Positions 17,795 through 26,375 of a stretch of DNA of 32,423 bases are shown here, in pieces. Position 1 is the stretch's first letter, and each line of letters begins with the position of its first letter. The translations under genes were made by a program, and so were the position numbers. Below the pieces are notes generated by a model. It had not been told where the DNA came from and did no database searches. It was given only the letters and a program-made list of their open reading frames with translations. Origin of the DNA: DATKPC01 sp035524275 (GTDB taxonomy: Bacteria; Pseudomonadota; Gammaproteobacteria; Burkholderiales; Burkholderiaceae_F); NCBI GenBank assembly GCA_035524275.1, contig DATKPC010000144.1:1-32423 (forward strand), given 5' to 3'.

Positions 17795-20338
17795 ATGAAC
17801 CGTCATTCGAACCGCGCGGCTCGCCTGCGCCGCGCCTGCGCCATCGCGTTGGCGATGCTTTTCAGCCTGTTCGGCGCCATCGCGCACGCACAGACGCTCG
17901 ATGCCGTCGATCTCGTCAACGAGCGCGACGACGTCGTCGTGCGGATCCGCTTCGATGTCCGCGTCCAGTTCCAGCGCAGCGCGCCGCTCGGGCGCGCGGA
18001 CCTCGTCCAGGTGTTCTTCCAGATCTACGCCGGCGACGAGCGCGCCGGAACGCCGATCGAGGAATACCGCAAGGTCGGCGCGACCGATCGCACGCCGGCG
18101 CTTACGGTGTCGTATCCGGTCCAGACGGGTCAGGTCGAGAAACGGATCGACGTGCGCTTCGGCAGCGCCGTCACCTATCGCGCGCGGCAGGGGCCCGACA
18201 ACCGGACGATCGACGTCGTGCTCGAAGGCGCGGCGGCGCGCGCGGCCGCGGCGCTGGAGCGTGCCGGCTCGCCGGCGGTCGCGGTGGCGGCGACGGCCGA
18301 GCGCGAACACTTCGCGGTCAACCTGCAGTCGCTGCCGCTGGCGCAGCAGGACCGGATGACGCCGGTCCCGTCGCAATTCGACGACTACACGGTGTTCACG
18401 TCGCAGGCGGTCGTCAACGGCGTGACGAACCTCGAAGTCAACCTCGGCTATTTCGCGACCGAGGCCGAGGCCGCGAAAGTGCTGGCGCAGGCGCGCCGCA
18501 CGTACCCGAACGCGCGGATCGTCGACCTCGCGCAGCGCCGCGACCGGACCTTGATGCAGGCGGCCGCGGCCGCGACGCCCGCCGCGCCGGTCCCCGCCCC
18601 GGCGGCTGCTCCCGCCGCGGCGCCGGCGCCGGCGCCCGCGCCCGCGCCCGCGCCGGCGCAGCCCGCGGTGACGGCCGCGCCCGAAGTGGAGAAGAGCGCC
18701 GCCGAACTGATGTCGAAGGCGCGCGAGGCGCTCGCCGCCGGCGCCAATGACGCCGCGGTCAATGGCCTGAACCAGGTCCTGCTGCTGCCGCCGAACTCGC
18801 AGTCGCAGGACGCGCAGGAACTGATCGGGCTGGCGCACGAGCGCGCCGGCGACCTGGCCGGCGCCCGCAAGGAGTACGACCTGTACCTGTCGCTGTTCCC
18901 CGCCGGCGAGGGCGCGCAGCGCGTTCGCCAGCGGATCGCGAGCCTGCCGGCGGCCGCGCCGGTCGCGGCCGGCGCCGCGCCGGCGACGAAACCCTCGCCG
19001 GCCTCGTTCAACGGCAGCATCGCGCAGTACTACTACGGCGGCGATTCCAAGGCGCAGACGGCGTTCAACACGCCGACGCTCGCCAACCAGCAGACGATCA
19101 CGACGACGCGCCAGTCGTCGCTGCTCACGAGCGTCGACCTGAACGGCCGCTATCGCGGCGAGGAATCGGATACGCGCGTCGTGCTGCGCGATACCGAGAC
19201 GAAGGGATTCGACCACACGACGCCGTCGACGAACCGTCTCGATGCCGCCTACGTCGACTACAAGCTGCTGCCGCGGGATTTCCAGCTGCGCGTCGGGAGG
19301 CAGCCCGGCATCAGCGGGCCGCTGCCGGCGCGCTTCGACGGCCTCTACAGCGGCATCGGGTTCGGGCCGTCGGGAGGCCCGCGGCTGCGCGCCAACGCGT
19401 TCGCCGGTGCTCCGGCCGACGTCGTGATCGACAAGCACGAGCGCTTCGCCGGCGCGAGCCTGGAGGTCGAGAACCTGCTCGGACGCCTCGGCGGCGACGT
19501 CTTCTTCCTGGAGCAGAAGGCCGACGGCGTGCTCGACCGCCGCTCCGCCGGCGGCGAACTGCGCTATTTCGACCAGGGGCGCTCGCTGTACTCGCTCGTC
19601 GACTACGACACGAGCTACCACACGCTCAACGCCGGCACGCTGCAGGGCAGCCTCGTGACCGCGACGCAGACGACGTTCACGGTACTGTTCGACGACCGCA
19701 AGGCGCCGACGCTGGCGACGACCAACGCCCTGCTGCTCAACCCCGGTGTCACGTCACTGCGGACGCTGCTGCAGACGCTCGCGCTGGCGCAGGTACGGCA
19801 GGAGGCGCAGGCGATCACCGCGACGTCGCGCCAGGGGTTGCTCGGCGTCACGCAGCAGTTCGGCGATCACTGGCAGGGCAGCGTCGACGCGCGCCTGACG
19901 AATGTCGGGCCGCTGCCGCAGATCACGATCGCCGGCACGACCTTCGCGGCGCAACCGGGGACCGGCAACGTGATGAACTACGACCTGCAGGCGACCGGCT
20001 CCAACCTCTTCTCGCGCCGCGACGTCAATGTCGCCGTCCTGACGTACGTGAAGGCGCCGACGTTCAAGGGCGAACTGCTGAGCCTGACGAACCTGACCGG
20101 CGTGAACGACAACACGTTCGACGTCGGACCGTCGCTGAGGCTCTATGACCAGCGCGACAACGCGGATATCCGGACGTTCCGCGTGACGCCGGGCCTGCGC
20201 GTCGACTACCACCTGACGCGGCGCTTCAGCATCGAGTCGGAGGCGACGGTCGAATGGTCGCGCGTCGGCAGCGCGGCGCAGAAGGACGACACGACGACGC
20301 GCTTCTACTACGTCGGGTACCGCTACGACCTGCAGTAG
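17795..20338 (+). CDS. Predicted outer-membrane beta-barrel protein with SPOR-like and TPR-like regions
   Basis: The 847-residue protein has a signal peptide (cleavage after A-H-A, ~32). Residues ~33-150 form a beta-rich domain; ~195-250 resemble SPOR ('LEVNLGYFATEAEAAKVL'). Next come a Pro-Ala linker (~262-292) and a TPR-like helical pair (~300-385). From ~405 to the end there are many alternating polar/aromatic strands ('LLTSVDLNGRYRG', 'FQLRVGRQPG', 'TTRFYYVGYRYDLQ'), typical of a 16-or-more-strand outer-membrane barrel. The last residue is Gln rather than the usual Phe. Directly after two giant cytochromes, a porin-like sleeve for transmembrane heme wiring is the leading hypothesis. A plain scaffold or polysaccharide exporter is the alternative. 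The start has only a weak ribosome site. Confidence 0.75.
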   Translation: MNRHSNRAARLRRACAIALAMLFSLFGAIAHAQTLDAVDLVNERDDVVVRIRFDVRVQFQRSAPLGRADLVQVFFQIYAGDERAGTPIEEYRKVGATDRTPALTVSYPVQTGQVEKRIDVRFGSAVTYRARQGPDNRTIDVVLEGAAARAAAALERAGSPAVAVAATAEREHFAVNLQSLPLAQQDRMTPVPSQFDDYTVFTSQAVVNGVTNLEVNLGYFATEAEAAKVLAQARRTYPNARIVDLAQRRDRTLMQAAAAATPAAPVPAPAAAPAAAPAPAPAPAPAPAQPAVTAAPEVEKSAAELMSKAREALAAGANDAAVNGLNQVLLLPPNSQSQDAQELIGLAHERAGDLAGARKEYDLYLSLFPAGEGAQRVRQRIASLPAAAPVAAGAAPATKPSPASFNGSIAQYYYGGDSKAQTAFNTPTLANQQTITTTRQSSLLTSVDLNGRYRGEESDTRVVLRDTETKGFDHTTPSTNRLDAAYVDYKLLPRDFQLRVGRQPGISGPLPARFDGLYSGIGFGPSGGPRLRANAFAGAPADVVIDKHERFAGASLEVENLLGRLGGDVFFLEQKADGVLDRRSAGGELRYFDQGRSLYSLVDYDTSYHTLNAGTLQGSLVTATQTTFTVLFDDRKAPTLATTNALLLNPGVTSLRTLLQTLALAQVRQEAQAITATSRQGLLGVTQQFGDHWQGSVDARLTNVGPLPQITIAGTTFAAQPGTGNVMNYDLQATGSNLFSRRDVNVAVLTYVKAPTFKGELLSLTNLTGVNDNTFDVGPSLRLYDQRDNADIRTFRVTPGLRVDYHLTRRFSIESEATVEWSRVGSAAQKDDTTTRFYYVGYRYDLQ

Positions 20339-20351
20339 CGCCGGCCGGCGC
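20338..20351. terminator. Palindrome at the end of the cytochrome operon
   Basis: gcgccggccggcgc is a perfect 14-bp palindrome whose first base is the last base of the barrel gene stop codon. It could fold as a short hairpin, but no T run follows; termination is possible but unproven. The rest of the gap to ccmF (20352-20490) shows no gene. Confidence 0.3.
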
Positions 20352-20490
20352 GCCGCATTTGCCGCCGGTCATCGATGCGGCCGGCGGGCGGCGGGCCGCG
20401 CCGGTCGCCGCGTCGCGGGACAGTAAGATTCGGCTTTTCGCCGCGCGCCGTGTGGTCCGGCGGCAGCGTGGCATTCACGGGACGGGCGGC

Positions 20491-22479
20491 ATGATTCCGG
20501 AACTGGGACGTTTTGCCTTGATGATCGCGCTGGCGGTCGCGCTGCTGCAGGGCACGCTGCCGCTGGTCGGCGCCGCGCGCGGCAATGCCGACTGGATCGC
20601 GTTCGCGCGGCCCGCGGCGCGCGCGCAGTTCCTGCTGGTTGCCACCGCGTTCGCGTGCCTGACGGCGTCGTTCGTGTCCAGCGACTTTTCGGTCGCCTAC
20701 GTCGCGGCCAATTCGAACACGCTGCTGCCGCTGCCCTACAAGATCGCCGCCGTCTGGGGCGGGCACGAGGGCTCGATGCTGCTGTGGCTGCTGATGCTGA
20801 CGTTCTGGATGGCCGCCGTCAGCGTCTTCAGCCGCCACCTGCCGCCGGCGATGGTGGCGCGGATCCTGGCGACGATGGGCCTCGTGGCCGCAGGCTTCCT
20901 GATGTTCGTCCTGTTCACGTCGAATCCGTTCGAGCGCCTGTTGCCGGCGCCGGCCGAGGGTCGCGACCTCAATCCGCTGCTGCAGGATCCGGGGATGGTT
21001 GCGCACCCGCCGATGCTCTACATGGGCTACGTCGGCTTCTCGGTCGCGTTCGCCTTCGCGATCGCGGCGCTGCTCGGCGGCAATCTGGACGCCGCGTGGG
21101 CCCGCTGGTCGCGGCCCTGGACGACGATTGCGTGGACGTTCCTCACGATCGGCATCTGCCTCGGCAGCGCCTGGGCCTACTACACGCTGGGTTGGGGCGG
21201 CTGGTGGTTCTGGGACCCGGTCGAGAACGCCTCGTTCATGCCGTGGCTCGTCGGCACCGCGCTGATGCACTCGCTCGCGGTCACGGAAAAGCGCGGCAGC
21301 TTCAAGGTCTGGACCGTCCTGCTCGCGATCTTCGCGTTCTCGCTGTCGCTGCTCGGGACGTTCCTGGTCCGCTCCGGCGTGCTGACCTCGGTGCACGCGT
21401 TCGCGTCGGATCCGCGTCGCGGGATCTTCATCCTCGGCTTCCTCGCGGTCGTCATCGGCGGGTCGCTGGCGCTCTATGCCTGGCGCGCGCCGAAGGTCGG
21501 CCTCGGTGGCCGCTTCGACTTCGTCTCGCGCGAATCGATGCTGCTGGCCAACAACGTCGTGCTGGTCGCGGCGGCCGCCGCCGTGCTGCTGGGAACGCTG
21601 TATCCGCTCTTCCTCGACGCGCTGGACCTCGGCAAGATCTCGGTCGGCCCGCCTTACTTCAACCTCGTCTTCCCGCTGCTGATGTCGCCGGCGCTCTTCC
21701 TCGTCGGCGTCGGGCCGCTGGCGCGCTGGAAGCAGGCGAGCATCCCGGAACTCGCGACGCGGCTGCGCTGGGCCGCCATCGTCGCGGCCGCCGTCGCGCT
21801 GTTGGCTCCGTTCGCGGCCGGTCATTGGAGCCCGCTCGTGAGCCTGGGGCTGCTCGCCGCGGCCTGGATCGCCGCCTCGACGTTCGCGACGCTGTGGGCG
21901 AGGATCCGGCCGGCGCCCGGCGCAAGCGTCTGGGCGCGGCTGCGCGCGCAGCCGCGCGGCTACATCGGGATGATCGTCGCGCACACGGGCCTCGCGGTGT
22001 TCATCGTCGGCGTGACGCTGGTCAAGGGCTACGAGACCGAGAAGGACGTCCGGATGGACGTCGGCGACACGGTCGCCATCGGCCCGTACGAGTTCCGGTT
22101 CAAGGGGGTATCCGAGCGCAATGGCCCGAACTACGTCGCCGCGCGCGGCGTGATCGAGGTCGTCCGCGACGGTGCGGTCGTGCTCGAGATGCACCCGGAG
22201 AAACGCAGTTTCGCGGCCTCGTCGATGCCGATGACGAATGCGGCGATCGACCGCGGCGTCACGCGCGACCTCTACGTCTCGCTCGGCGAGCCGGCCGCCG
22301 AAGGCAGTTCGGCGTGGATCGTCCGCGTCTACGACAAGCCTTTCATCGACTGGATCTGGGCCGGCTGCTTCGTGATGGCCGCCGGCGGCGTGCTGGCGCT
22401 GAGCGACCGGCGCTACCGCCTGGCGCAGCGCACGGCGGGCGCGTCGAGCCCGGCGGACGCCGGCGCGCAGCCGGCCTGA
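20491..22479 (+). CDS. ccmF: Cytochrome c heme lyase subunit CcmF
   Basis: CcmF is the large integral-membrane part of the system I heme ligation complex that attaches heme to CXXCH in the periplasm. The 662-residue product has many helices and the family signatures 'AVWGGHEGSMLLW' (87-99), 'AHPPMLYMGY' (H172) and the WWD motif GWGGWWFWDP (234-243) that handles heme; H260 is another conserved histidine. The frame is open further upstream, but the ATG at 20491 gives the family N-terminus (MIPELGxFAL). It heads a tight ccmFGHI operon and lies 152 bp after the barrel gene. The link to the cytochromes next door is obvious: 51 hemes must be attached. Confidence 0.96.
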   Translation: MIPELGRFALMIALAVALLQGTLPLVGAARGNADWIAFARPAARAQFLLVATAFACLTASFVSSDFSVAYVAANSNTLLPLPYKIAAVWGGHEGSMLLWLLMLTFWMAAVSVFSRHLPPAMVARILATMGLVAAGFLMFVLFTSNPFERLLPAPAEGRDLNPLLQDPGMVAHPPMLYMGYVGFSVAFAFAIAALLGGNLDAAWARWSRPWTTIAWTFLTIGICLGSAWAYYTLGWGGWWFWDPVENASFMPWLVGTALMHSLAVTEKRGSFKVWTVLLAIFAFSLSLLGTFLVRSGVLTSVHAFASDPRRGIFILGFLAVVIGGSLALYAWRAPKVGLGGRFDFVSRESMLLANNVVLVAAAAAVLLGTLYPLFLDALDLGKISVGPPYFNLVFPLLMSPALFLVGVGPLARWKQASIPELATRLRWAAIVAAAVALLAPFAAGHWSPLVSLGLLAAAWIAASTFATLWARIRPAPGASVWARLRAQPRGYIGMIVAHTGLAVFIVGVTLVKGYETEKDVRMDVGDTVAIGPYEFRFKGVSERNGPNYVAARGVIEVVRDGAVVLEMHPEKRSFAASSMPMTNAAIDRGVTRDLYVSLGEPAAEGSSAWIVRVYDKPFIDWIWAGCFVMAAGGVLALSDRRYRLAQRTAGASSPADAGAQPA

Positions 22480-22503
22480 GCACGGCCCGGGAAACCGCAT
22501 CCG

Positions 22504-23028
22504 ATGGCCCGCTTCCTCATCCCGCTCGTCGCCTTCCTGCTGCTGGTCGGATTTCTCGCGCGCGGCCTGTGGCTCGATCCGCGCGAAGTGCCCTCGCCGC
22601 TGATCGACAAGCCGGCGCCGACGTTCCAGCTCGCGCGGTTGGACGATCCCTCGCAGTCGATCTCGCGCCAGGACCTGCTGGGCAAGGTCTGGCTGCTGAA
22701 CGTCTGGGCGTCGTGGTGCGTCGCGTGCCGCGAGGAACACCCGCTGATGGTCGAGTTCGCGAAGACCGGCATCGTGCCGATCTATGGCCTGGACTACAAG
22801 GACACGCGCGACGCCGGGCTCCAATGGCTCGGACGCCTGGGCAATCCGTACGCCGCATCGCTCGTCGACGCCGACGGCAAGGTCGGCATCGATTTCGGCG
22901 TCTACGGCGTTCCGGAGACGTTCCTGATCGACAAGGCCGGCGTCGTCCGCTACAAGCAGATCGGACCGATGACGCCCGAGGTGCTGGAGCGCACGATCGT
23001 CCCGCTCGTGCGGCGGTTGAACGGATGA
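22504..23028 (+). CDS. ccmG: Thiol:disulfide oxidoreductase CcmG/DsbE
   Basis: This membrane-anchored thioredoxin-like protein (174 aa) reduces the apocytochrome CXXCH cysteines or resolves their mixed disulfide with CcmH. An N-terminal helix (4-20) anchors it in the inner membrane with the catalytic domain outside. The active site is WCVAC (71-75), preceded by 'WLLNVWAS', with the cis-proline in GVPETFLID. It starts 25 nt after ccmF and ends in an ATGA overlap with ccmH. Confidence 0.96.
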   Translation: MARFLIPLVAFLLLVGFLARGLWLDPREVPSPLIDKPAPTFQLARLDDPSQSISRQDLLGKVWLLNVWASWCVACREEHPLMVEFAKTGIVPIYGLDYKDTRDAGLQWLGRLGNPYAASLVDADGKVGIDFGVYGVPETFLIDKAGVVRYKQIGPMTPEVLERTIVPLVRRLNG

Positions 23029-23531
23029 CCGCCTTCGCGTGGCGTTCCGCGGTCGCGTCGGCCGTGCTGGCCGCCGGCGTCATGGCCGGCGTGTTCGCCG
23101 GCGCGTCCGTCGCGGCGAAGGAAGCCCAGCCGCTCGCCGACGATCCGGCGCTGGAGCAGCGCGCGATGAACCTGGCGCAGGAACTGCGCTGCCTCGTGTG
23201 CCAGAACCAGACGATCGCCGATTCGAACGCCGACCTGGCGAACGACCTGCGCAACCAGATCCGCACGATGCTCAAGCAGGGCGCAACCGATGCGCAGGTG
23301 CGCGACTACATGACCGCCCGCTACGGCGACTTCGTCCTCTACCAGCCGCCGGTGAAGTCGACGACGCTGCTGCTGTGGTTCGGGCCGGCGCTGCTTCTCG
23401 GCGGCGGCGCGATCGCGCTGGTCGTCGCCGTCCGGCGCCGTCGCCTGCTGCCCGACGAGGATCCGGCGAGCGCCGACGAGGAGCGGCGCGCGATCGAACT
23501 GCTCGAGCGACAGGAAGAGGGGCGTTCATGA
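23025..23531 (+). CDS. ccmH: Cytochrome c maturation protein CcmH (CcmL/NrfF type)
   Basis: The 168-residue protein has a signal/anchor helix (~8-30), then the redox motif LRCLVCQNQ (C56, C59), the three-helix domain 'ADLRNQIRxM' pattern, 'YMTARYGDFVLYQPP' and a second helix ('LLLWFGPALLLGGGAIALVV') close to a basic end. This is the short CcmH form that receives the disulfide from apocytochrome and is reduced by CcmG. The ATG overlaps the ccmG stop (ATGA), and its stop overlaps the ccmI start in the same way. The TPR portion found fused in E. coli CcmH is a separate gene here. Confidence 0.95.
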   Translation: MTAFAWRSAVASAVLAAGVMAGVFAGASVAAKEAQPLADDPALEQRAMNLAQELRCLVCQNQTIADSNADLANDLRNQIRTMLKQGATDAQVRDYMTARYGDFVLYQPPVKSTTLLLWFGPALLLGGGAIALVVAVRRRRLLPDEDPASADEERRAIELLERQEEGRS

Positions 23532-24865
23532 CCGGATTCATCGTCGGCGCCGCGGTGCTGCTGACGGCCACGGCGCTGCTGCTCGGCTGGCCGGCGTGGT
23601 CCGGCCGGCGTTCGGCAGCCGGCGGCGCCGGTTCCGCGAACGCGGGTGCCGAGGTCGTTGCCGCGTATCGCAGCGAACTCGCCGAACTGCAGGCGGACCT
23701 TGCCGCCGGCACGTTGAGCGCCGACCGCTTCGACCAGAGCCGCCGCGAACTGCAGCAGCGGCTGCTGGCGGAGGTCGATGCCGCGGCCGCGACGAGCCCT
23801 GGCTCCGGCGCCGCGTCGACCGGCCTGGCCGCGGCGCGCGCGCCGCGCTGGGCCTGGGCTGCGGCGCTCGCGTTCGTCGTGCTGCTGCCGATCGGGCTGT
23901 ACGCGAAATTCGGCGTTCCGGAAGCGCTCGAGCCGGGTGCCGCGACGCGGGTCGCGGCGCGCGACGGCGCCGCGGGCCCGATCACCGCGCAGCAGGTCGA
24001 GGCGATGGTCTCCCGGCTGGAGCAGCACCTGAAGGAGGCGCCCGGCGACAGCGAAGGGTGGACGATGCTGGCGCGCACCTACAACTTCATGCGCCGCTTC
24101 CCGGAGGCTTCGACGGCCTACGCGCGCGCCGTCGCGCTGGTGCCCGACGACGCGCAATTGCTGGCGGACTATGCCGATGCGTTGGCGATGGCGCATGACC
24201 GCTCGCTCGCCGGCGAACCGATGACGCTCGTCGAACGCGCGCTGAAGATCGATCCGCAGAACGCGAAGGCGCTCGCGCTCGCGGGCACGAACGCGTTCGA
24301 GAAGCAGGACTACGCCGGCGCCGTGGCGTACTGGGAGCGCTCGGTGAAGGCGTCGCCGCAGGACGGCGAGTTCGCCGCGGCGCTGCAGGCGAGCATCGCC
24401 GAGGCGCGAAGCCGCGGCGGGCTGCCGTCGCCGGCGGCGAGCGCTTCCGCCGCAAAAGCCGCCACCGCCGACGCGGCCGTCGCCGACTCGGCCGCCGGGC
24501 CGGGAGCCGCGCCGCCCGCGCAGGCGCGCATCCGCGGGCGCGTGACGCTCGCGAGCGCCGTCGCGTCGCGCGCCGCGCCGGACGACACCGTGTTCGTGTT
24601 CGCGCGCGCCGAGCAGGGACCGCGGATGCCGGTCGCGCTCCTGCGCCGGCAGGTGAAGGACCTGCCGCTCGACTTCACGCTCGACGACGGCAACGCGATG
24701 ATGCCGCAGCTGTCGTTGTCGAAGGTCGGCAGCGTCGTGGTCGGAGCCCGGGTCTCCCGGAGCGGCAACGCGACGCCGCAGAGCGGCGACCTTCACGGCG
24801 AAAGCGCGCCGGTCAAGGTCGGCACCGACGGCGTCCGCATCGAGATCTCGCAGATCGTCCCCTGA
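23528..24865 (+). CDS. ccmI: Cytochrome c biogenesis chaperone CcmI
   Basis: CcmI (445 aa) binds apocytochrome C-termini and presents them to CcmF/CcmH. Two membrane helices (about 4-20 and 111-128) bracket a cytoplasmic segment with 'YRSELAELQADLAAGTLSADRF', typical of the family. A TPR region (about 160-310, 'GWTMLARTYNFMRRFPEASTAYARAV') follows, then an Ala-rich linker and a C-terminal beta domain ('IRGRVTLASAV', 'LDFTLDDGNAMMPQ') seen in the longer proteobacterial CcmI proteins. It is the last gene of the plus-strand ccm block. Confidence 0.93.
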   Translation: MTGFIVGAAVLLTATALLLGWPAWSGRRSAAGGAGSANAGAEVVAAYRSELAELQADLAAGTLSADRFDQSRRELQQRLLAEVDAAAATSPGSGAASTGLAAARAPRWAWAAALAFVVLLPIGLYAKFGVPEALEPGAATRVAARDGAAGPITAQQVEAMVSRLEQHLKEAPGDSEGWTMLARTYNFMRRFPEASTAYARAVALVPDDAQLLADYADALAMAHDRSLAGEPMTLVERALKIDPQNAKALALAGTNAFEKQDYAGAVAYWERSVKASPQDGEFAAALQASIAEARSRGGLPSPAASASAAKAATADAAVADSAAGPGAAPPAQARIRGRVTLASAVASRAAPDDTVFVFARAEQGPRMPVALLRRQVKDLPLDFTLDDGNAMMPQLSLSKVGSVVVGARVSRSGNATPQSGDLHGESAPVKVGTDGVRIEISQIVP

Positions 24866-24909
24866 GCGCCTCGCGTCAACGTGGCGCGTGACGCTCGTCG
24901 TCATCCTGG

Positions 24910-24941
24910 CTTGACGCCCGTCAAGGTTCCGCGAATTCGCG
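24910..24941. repeat. Dyad pair downstream of ccmI
   Basis: CTTGAC-gccc-GTCAAG (24910-24925) is followed by the perfect palindrome CGCGAATTCGCG (24930-24941). They lie 45-76 bp past the ccmI stop and may aid termination, but no T tract is present. Confidence 0.35.
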
Positions 24942-25000
24942 TCGGCCGTGCCGTGTGCTCTTCGCGGATCATTCGATCGGTCGGCATGACCCTGACGTGA

Positions 25001-25015
25001 CAGGGAATATCCCTG
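25001..25015. promoter_or_regulatory. Palindrome upstream of the Nramp promoter
   Basis: cagggaatatccctg is a perfect 6-bp dyad with a 3-nt centre, placed where the -35 region of the promoter below would lie. It does not resemble a Fur site and may be a binding site for a second regulator. Confidence 0.4.
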
Positions 25016-25032
25016 GTCTCGGTGATCGTGGC

Positions 25033-25060
25033 TATAATGAGAACCATTCGCATTCTCATT
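25033..25060 (+). promoter_or_regulatory. Sigma-70 -10 box overlapping a Fur-box-like dyad
   Basis: TATAAT (25033-25038) is a perfect -10 element. It merges with the dyad AATGAGAA-N9-TTCTCATT (25036-25060), whose 'GAGAACCATTCGCATTCTC' core closely follows proteobacterial Fur boxes with repeated NAT triplets. No good -35 is seen. The geometry (repressor over the -10) predicts shut-off when iron is plentiful, and the gene 27 bp downstream encodes a metal transporter relative. Confidence 0.7.
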
Positions 25061-25086
25061 CCAGAAATTCCCATTCGGACGCCTGC

Positions 25087-26349
25087 ATGGACATGTCGGC
25101 CCGCGGACCGGAAATCGCCGTGAAGCCTGCGAGGGCGTCGCGGCTGGGCCGATTCATGAGGGTCGCCGGTCCGGGGCTCGTCGTGATGCTGGCCGACACC
25201 GATGCCGGAAGCATCATCACGGCGGCGCAGAGCGGGGCCCAATGGACCTATCGCCTGCTGCTGCTGCAGCTGGTGCTGATTCCGGTGCTCTACGTCGTCC
25301 AGGAACTGACCGTGCGGCTCGGCGTCGTGACCGGCAAGGGCCACGGGCACCTGATCCGCGACTGCTTCGGCGGTTTCTGGGCGTGGGTCTCGGTCGGAAC
25401 GCTCGTCGTCGCCTGCATCGGGGCGCTGCTGAGCGAGTTGAGCGGCCTGGCGGGCGTCGGGCTGCTCTACGGCGTGCCGACCTGGGCCACGATGCTCGTG
25501 GTCATCATCGGGCTCGTCGCGATGGCCTATACCGGCTCCTACCTTTCCGTCGAGCGCATCGCCATGGCGCTGGGCGCGTTCGAGCTCGTCTTCGTCGTGG
25601 TCGCGTGGCAGGCCCGCCCGGACGGCGCGGCCGTCGTCAGCGGCTCGCTGTCGATCCCGTGGTCGGATTCACAGTACCTCTACCTGGTTGCCGCCAACAT
25701 CGGCGCCGTGATCATGCCGTGGATGGTGTTCTACCAGCAGTCGGCGGTTGTCGAGAAGAAGCTGCAGCCGGGCGATCTCCCGGCAGCGCGCGCCGACACC
25801 GCGATCGGTGCGGTCATCACGCAGGTCATCATGGCCGCGGTGCTGGTCGCGACGGCGGCCACGCTCGGCGCGAACGGCCACCACGGCAGCCTCGAGACCG
25901 TGCAGCAGATCGCCGAAGCGATCACGCCGTTCCTCGGCGCGCGCGGCGGCGTGCTGATGCTGGCGCTCGGCATGGCCGGCGCGGCGCTCGTCGCGACGAT
26001 CGTCGTGTCGCTGACGGTCGCGCGGACGCTGGGCGAGGTCCTGAGCGTCAACCATTCGCTCGAGCACTCGCCGCGCGAGGCGCCGTGGTTCTACGGCATC
26101 TACACGGTCGCGCTCGTGGCCGGCGGCATCGTCGTGGCGTCCGGCGCCGACCTCGTGCGGCTCAGCGTCGCGGTCCAGGTGATGAACGCGCTGCTGCTGC
26201 CGATCGTCCTCGGCTTCCTCTACCTGCTCGCGCGGCGGCTTCCGCAACCGCATCGCGTGCAGGGACCCTACGCCGTCGTCGTCGCGATCGTGATGCTGGT
26301 CACGGCGGGGTTCGGCGTCTATACCGCGGTGTCCGGCGTCGCCGGCTGA
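25087..26349 (+). CDS. Nramp-related divalent metal transporter
   Basis: The 420-residue protein has about eleven hydrophobic helices in the order of Nramp/SLC11 proteins. The first helix begins 'VAGPGLVVMLADTDAGSIITAAQSGAQ'-like, where DTDAGS occupies the place of the metal-binding DPGN, and helix 6 has 'IMPWMVFYQQS' in place of 'MPHNLYLHS'. These swaps put it in a divergent Nramp-related clade, so the substrate (Fe2+, Mn2+, Mg2+ or another) cannot be assumed. The Fur-like site upstream argues for iron or manganese. It is followed after 26 bp by the FMN-binding protein, suggesting an operon. The ATG at 25087 is chosen because it lies just after the promoter and directly before a short cytoplasmic leader. 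Confidence 0.85.
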   Translation: MDMSARGPEIAVKPARASRLGRFMRVAGPGLVVMLADTDAGSIITAAQSGAQWTYRLLLLQLVLIPVLYVVQELTVRLGVVTGKGHGHLIRDCFGGFWAWVSVGTLVVACIGALLSELSGLAGVGLLYGVPTWATMLVVIIGLVAMAYTGSYLSVERIAMALGAFELVFVVVAWQARPDGAAVVSGSLSIPWSDSQYLYLVAANIGAVIMPWMVFYQQSAVVEKKLQPGDLPAARADTAIGAVITQVIMAAVLVATAATLGANGHHGSLETVQQIAEAITPFLGARGGVLMLALGMAGAALVATIVVSLTVARTLGEVLSVNHSLEHSPREAPWFYGIYTVALVAGGIVVASGADLVRLSVAVQVMNALLLPIVLGFLYLLARRLPQPHRVQGPYAVVVAIVMLVTAGFGVYTAVSGVAG

Positions 26350-26375
26350 GGCGGCGCGACGCGAGCGAGCGGGGC

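Noticed and set aside
14987..19621. A 1544-codon open frame on the minus strand
   Set aside because: It lies antisense to the 27-heme cytochrome and barrel genes, is dominated by Arg/Ala/Val low-complexity sequence and shows no domain; it is a by-product of high GC content and repeats.
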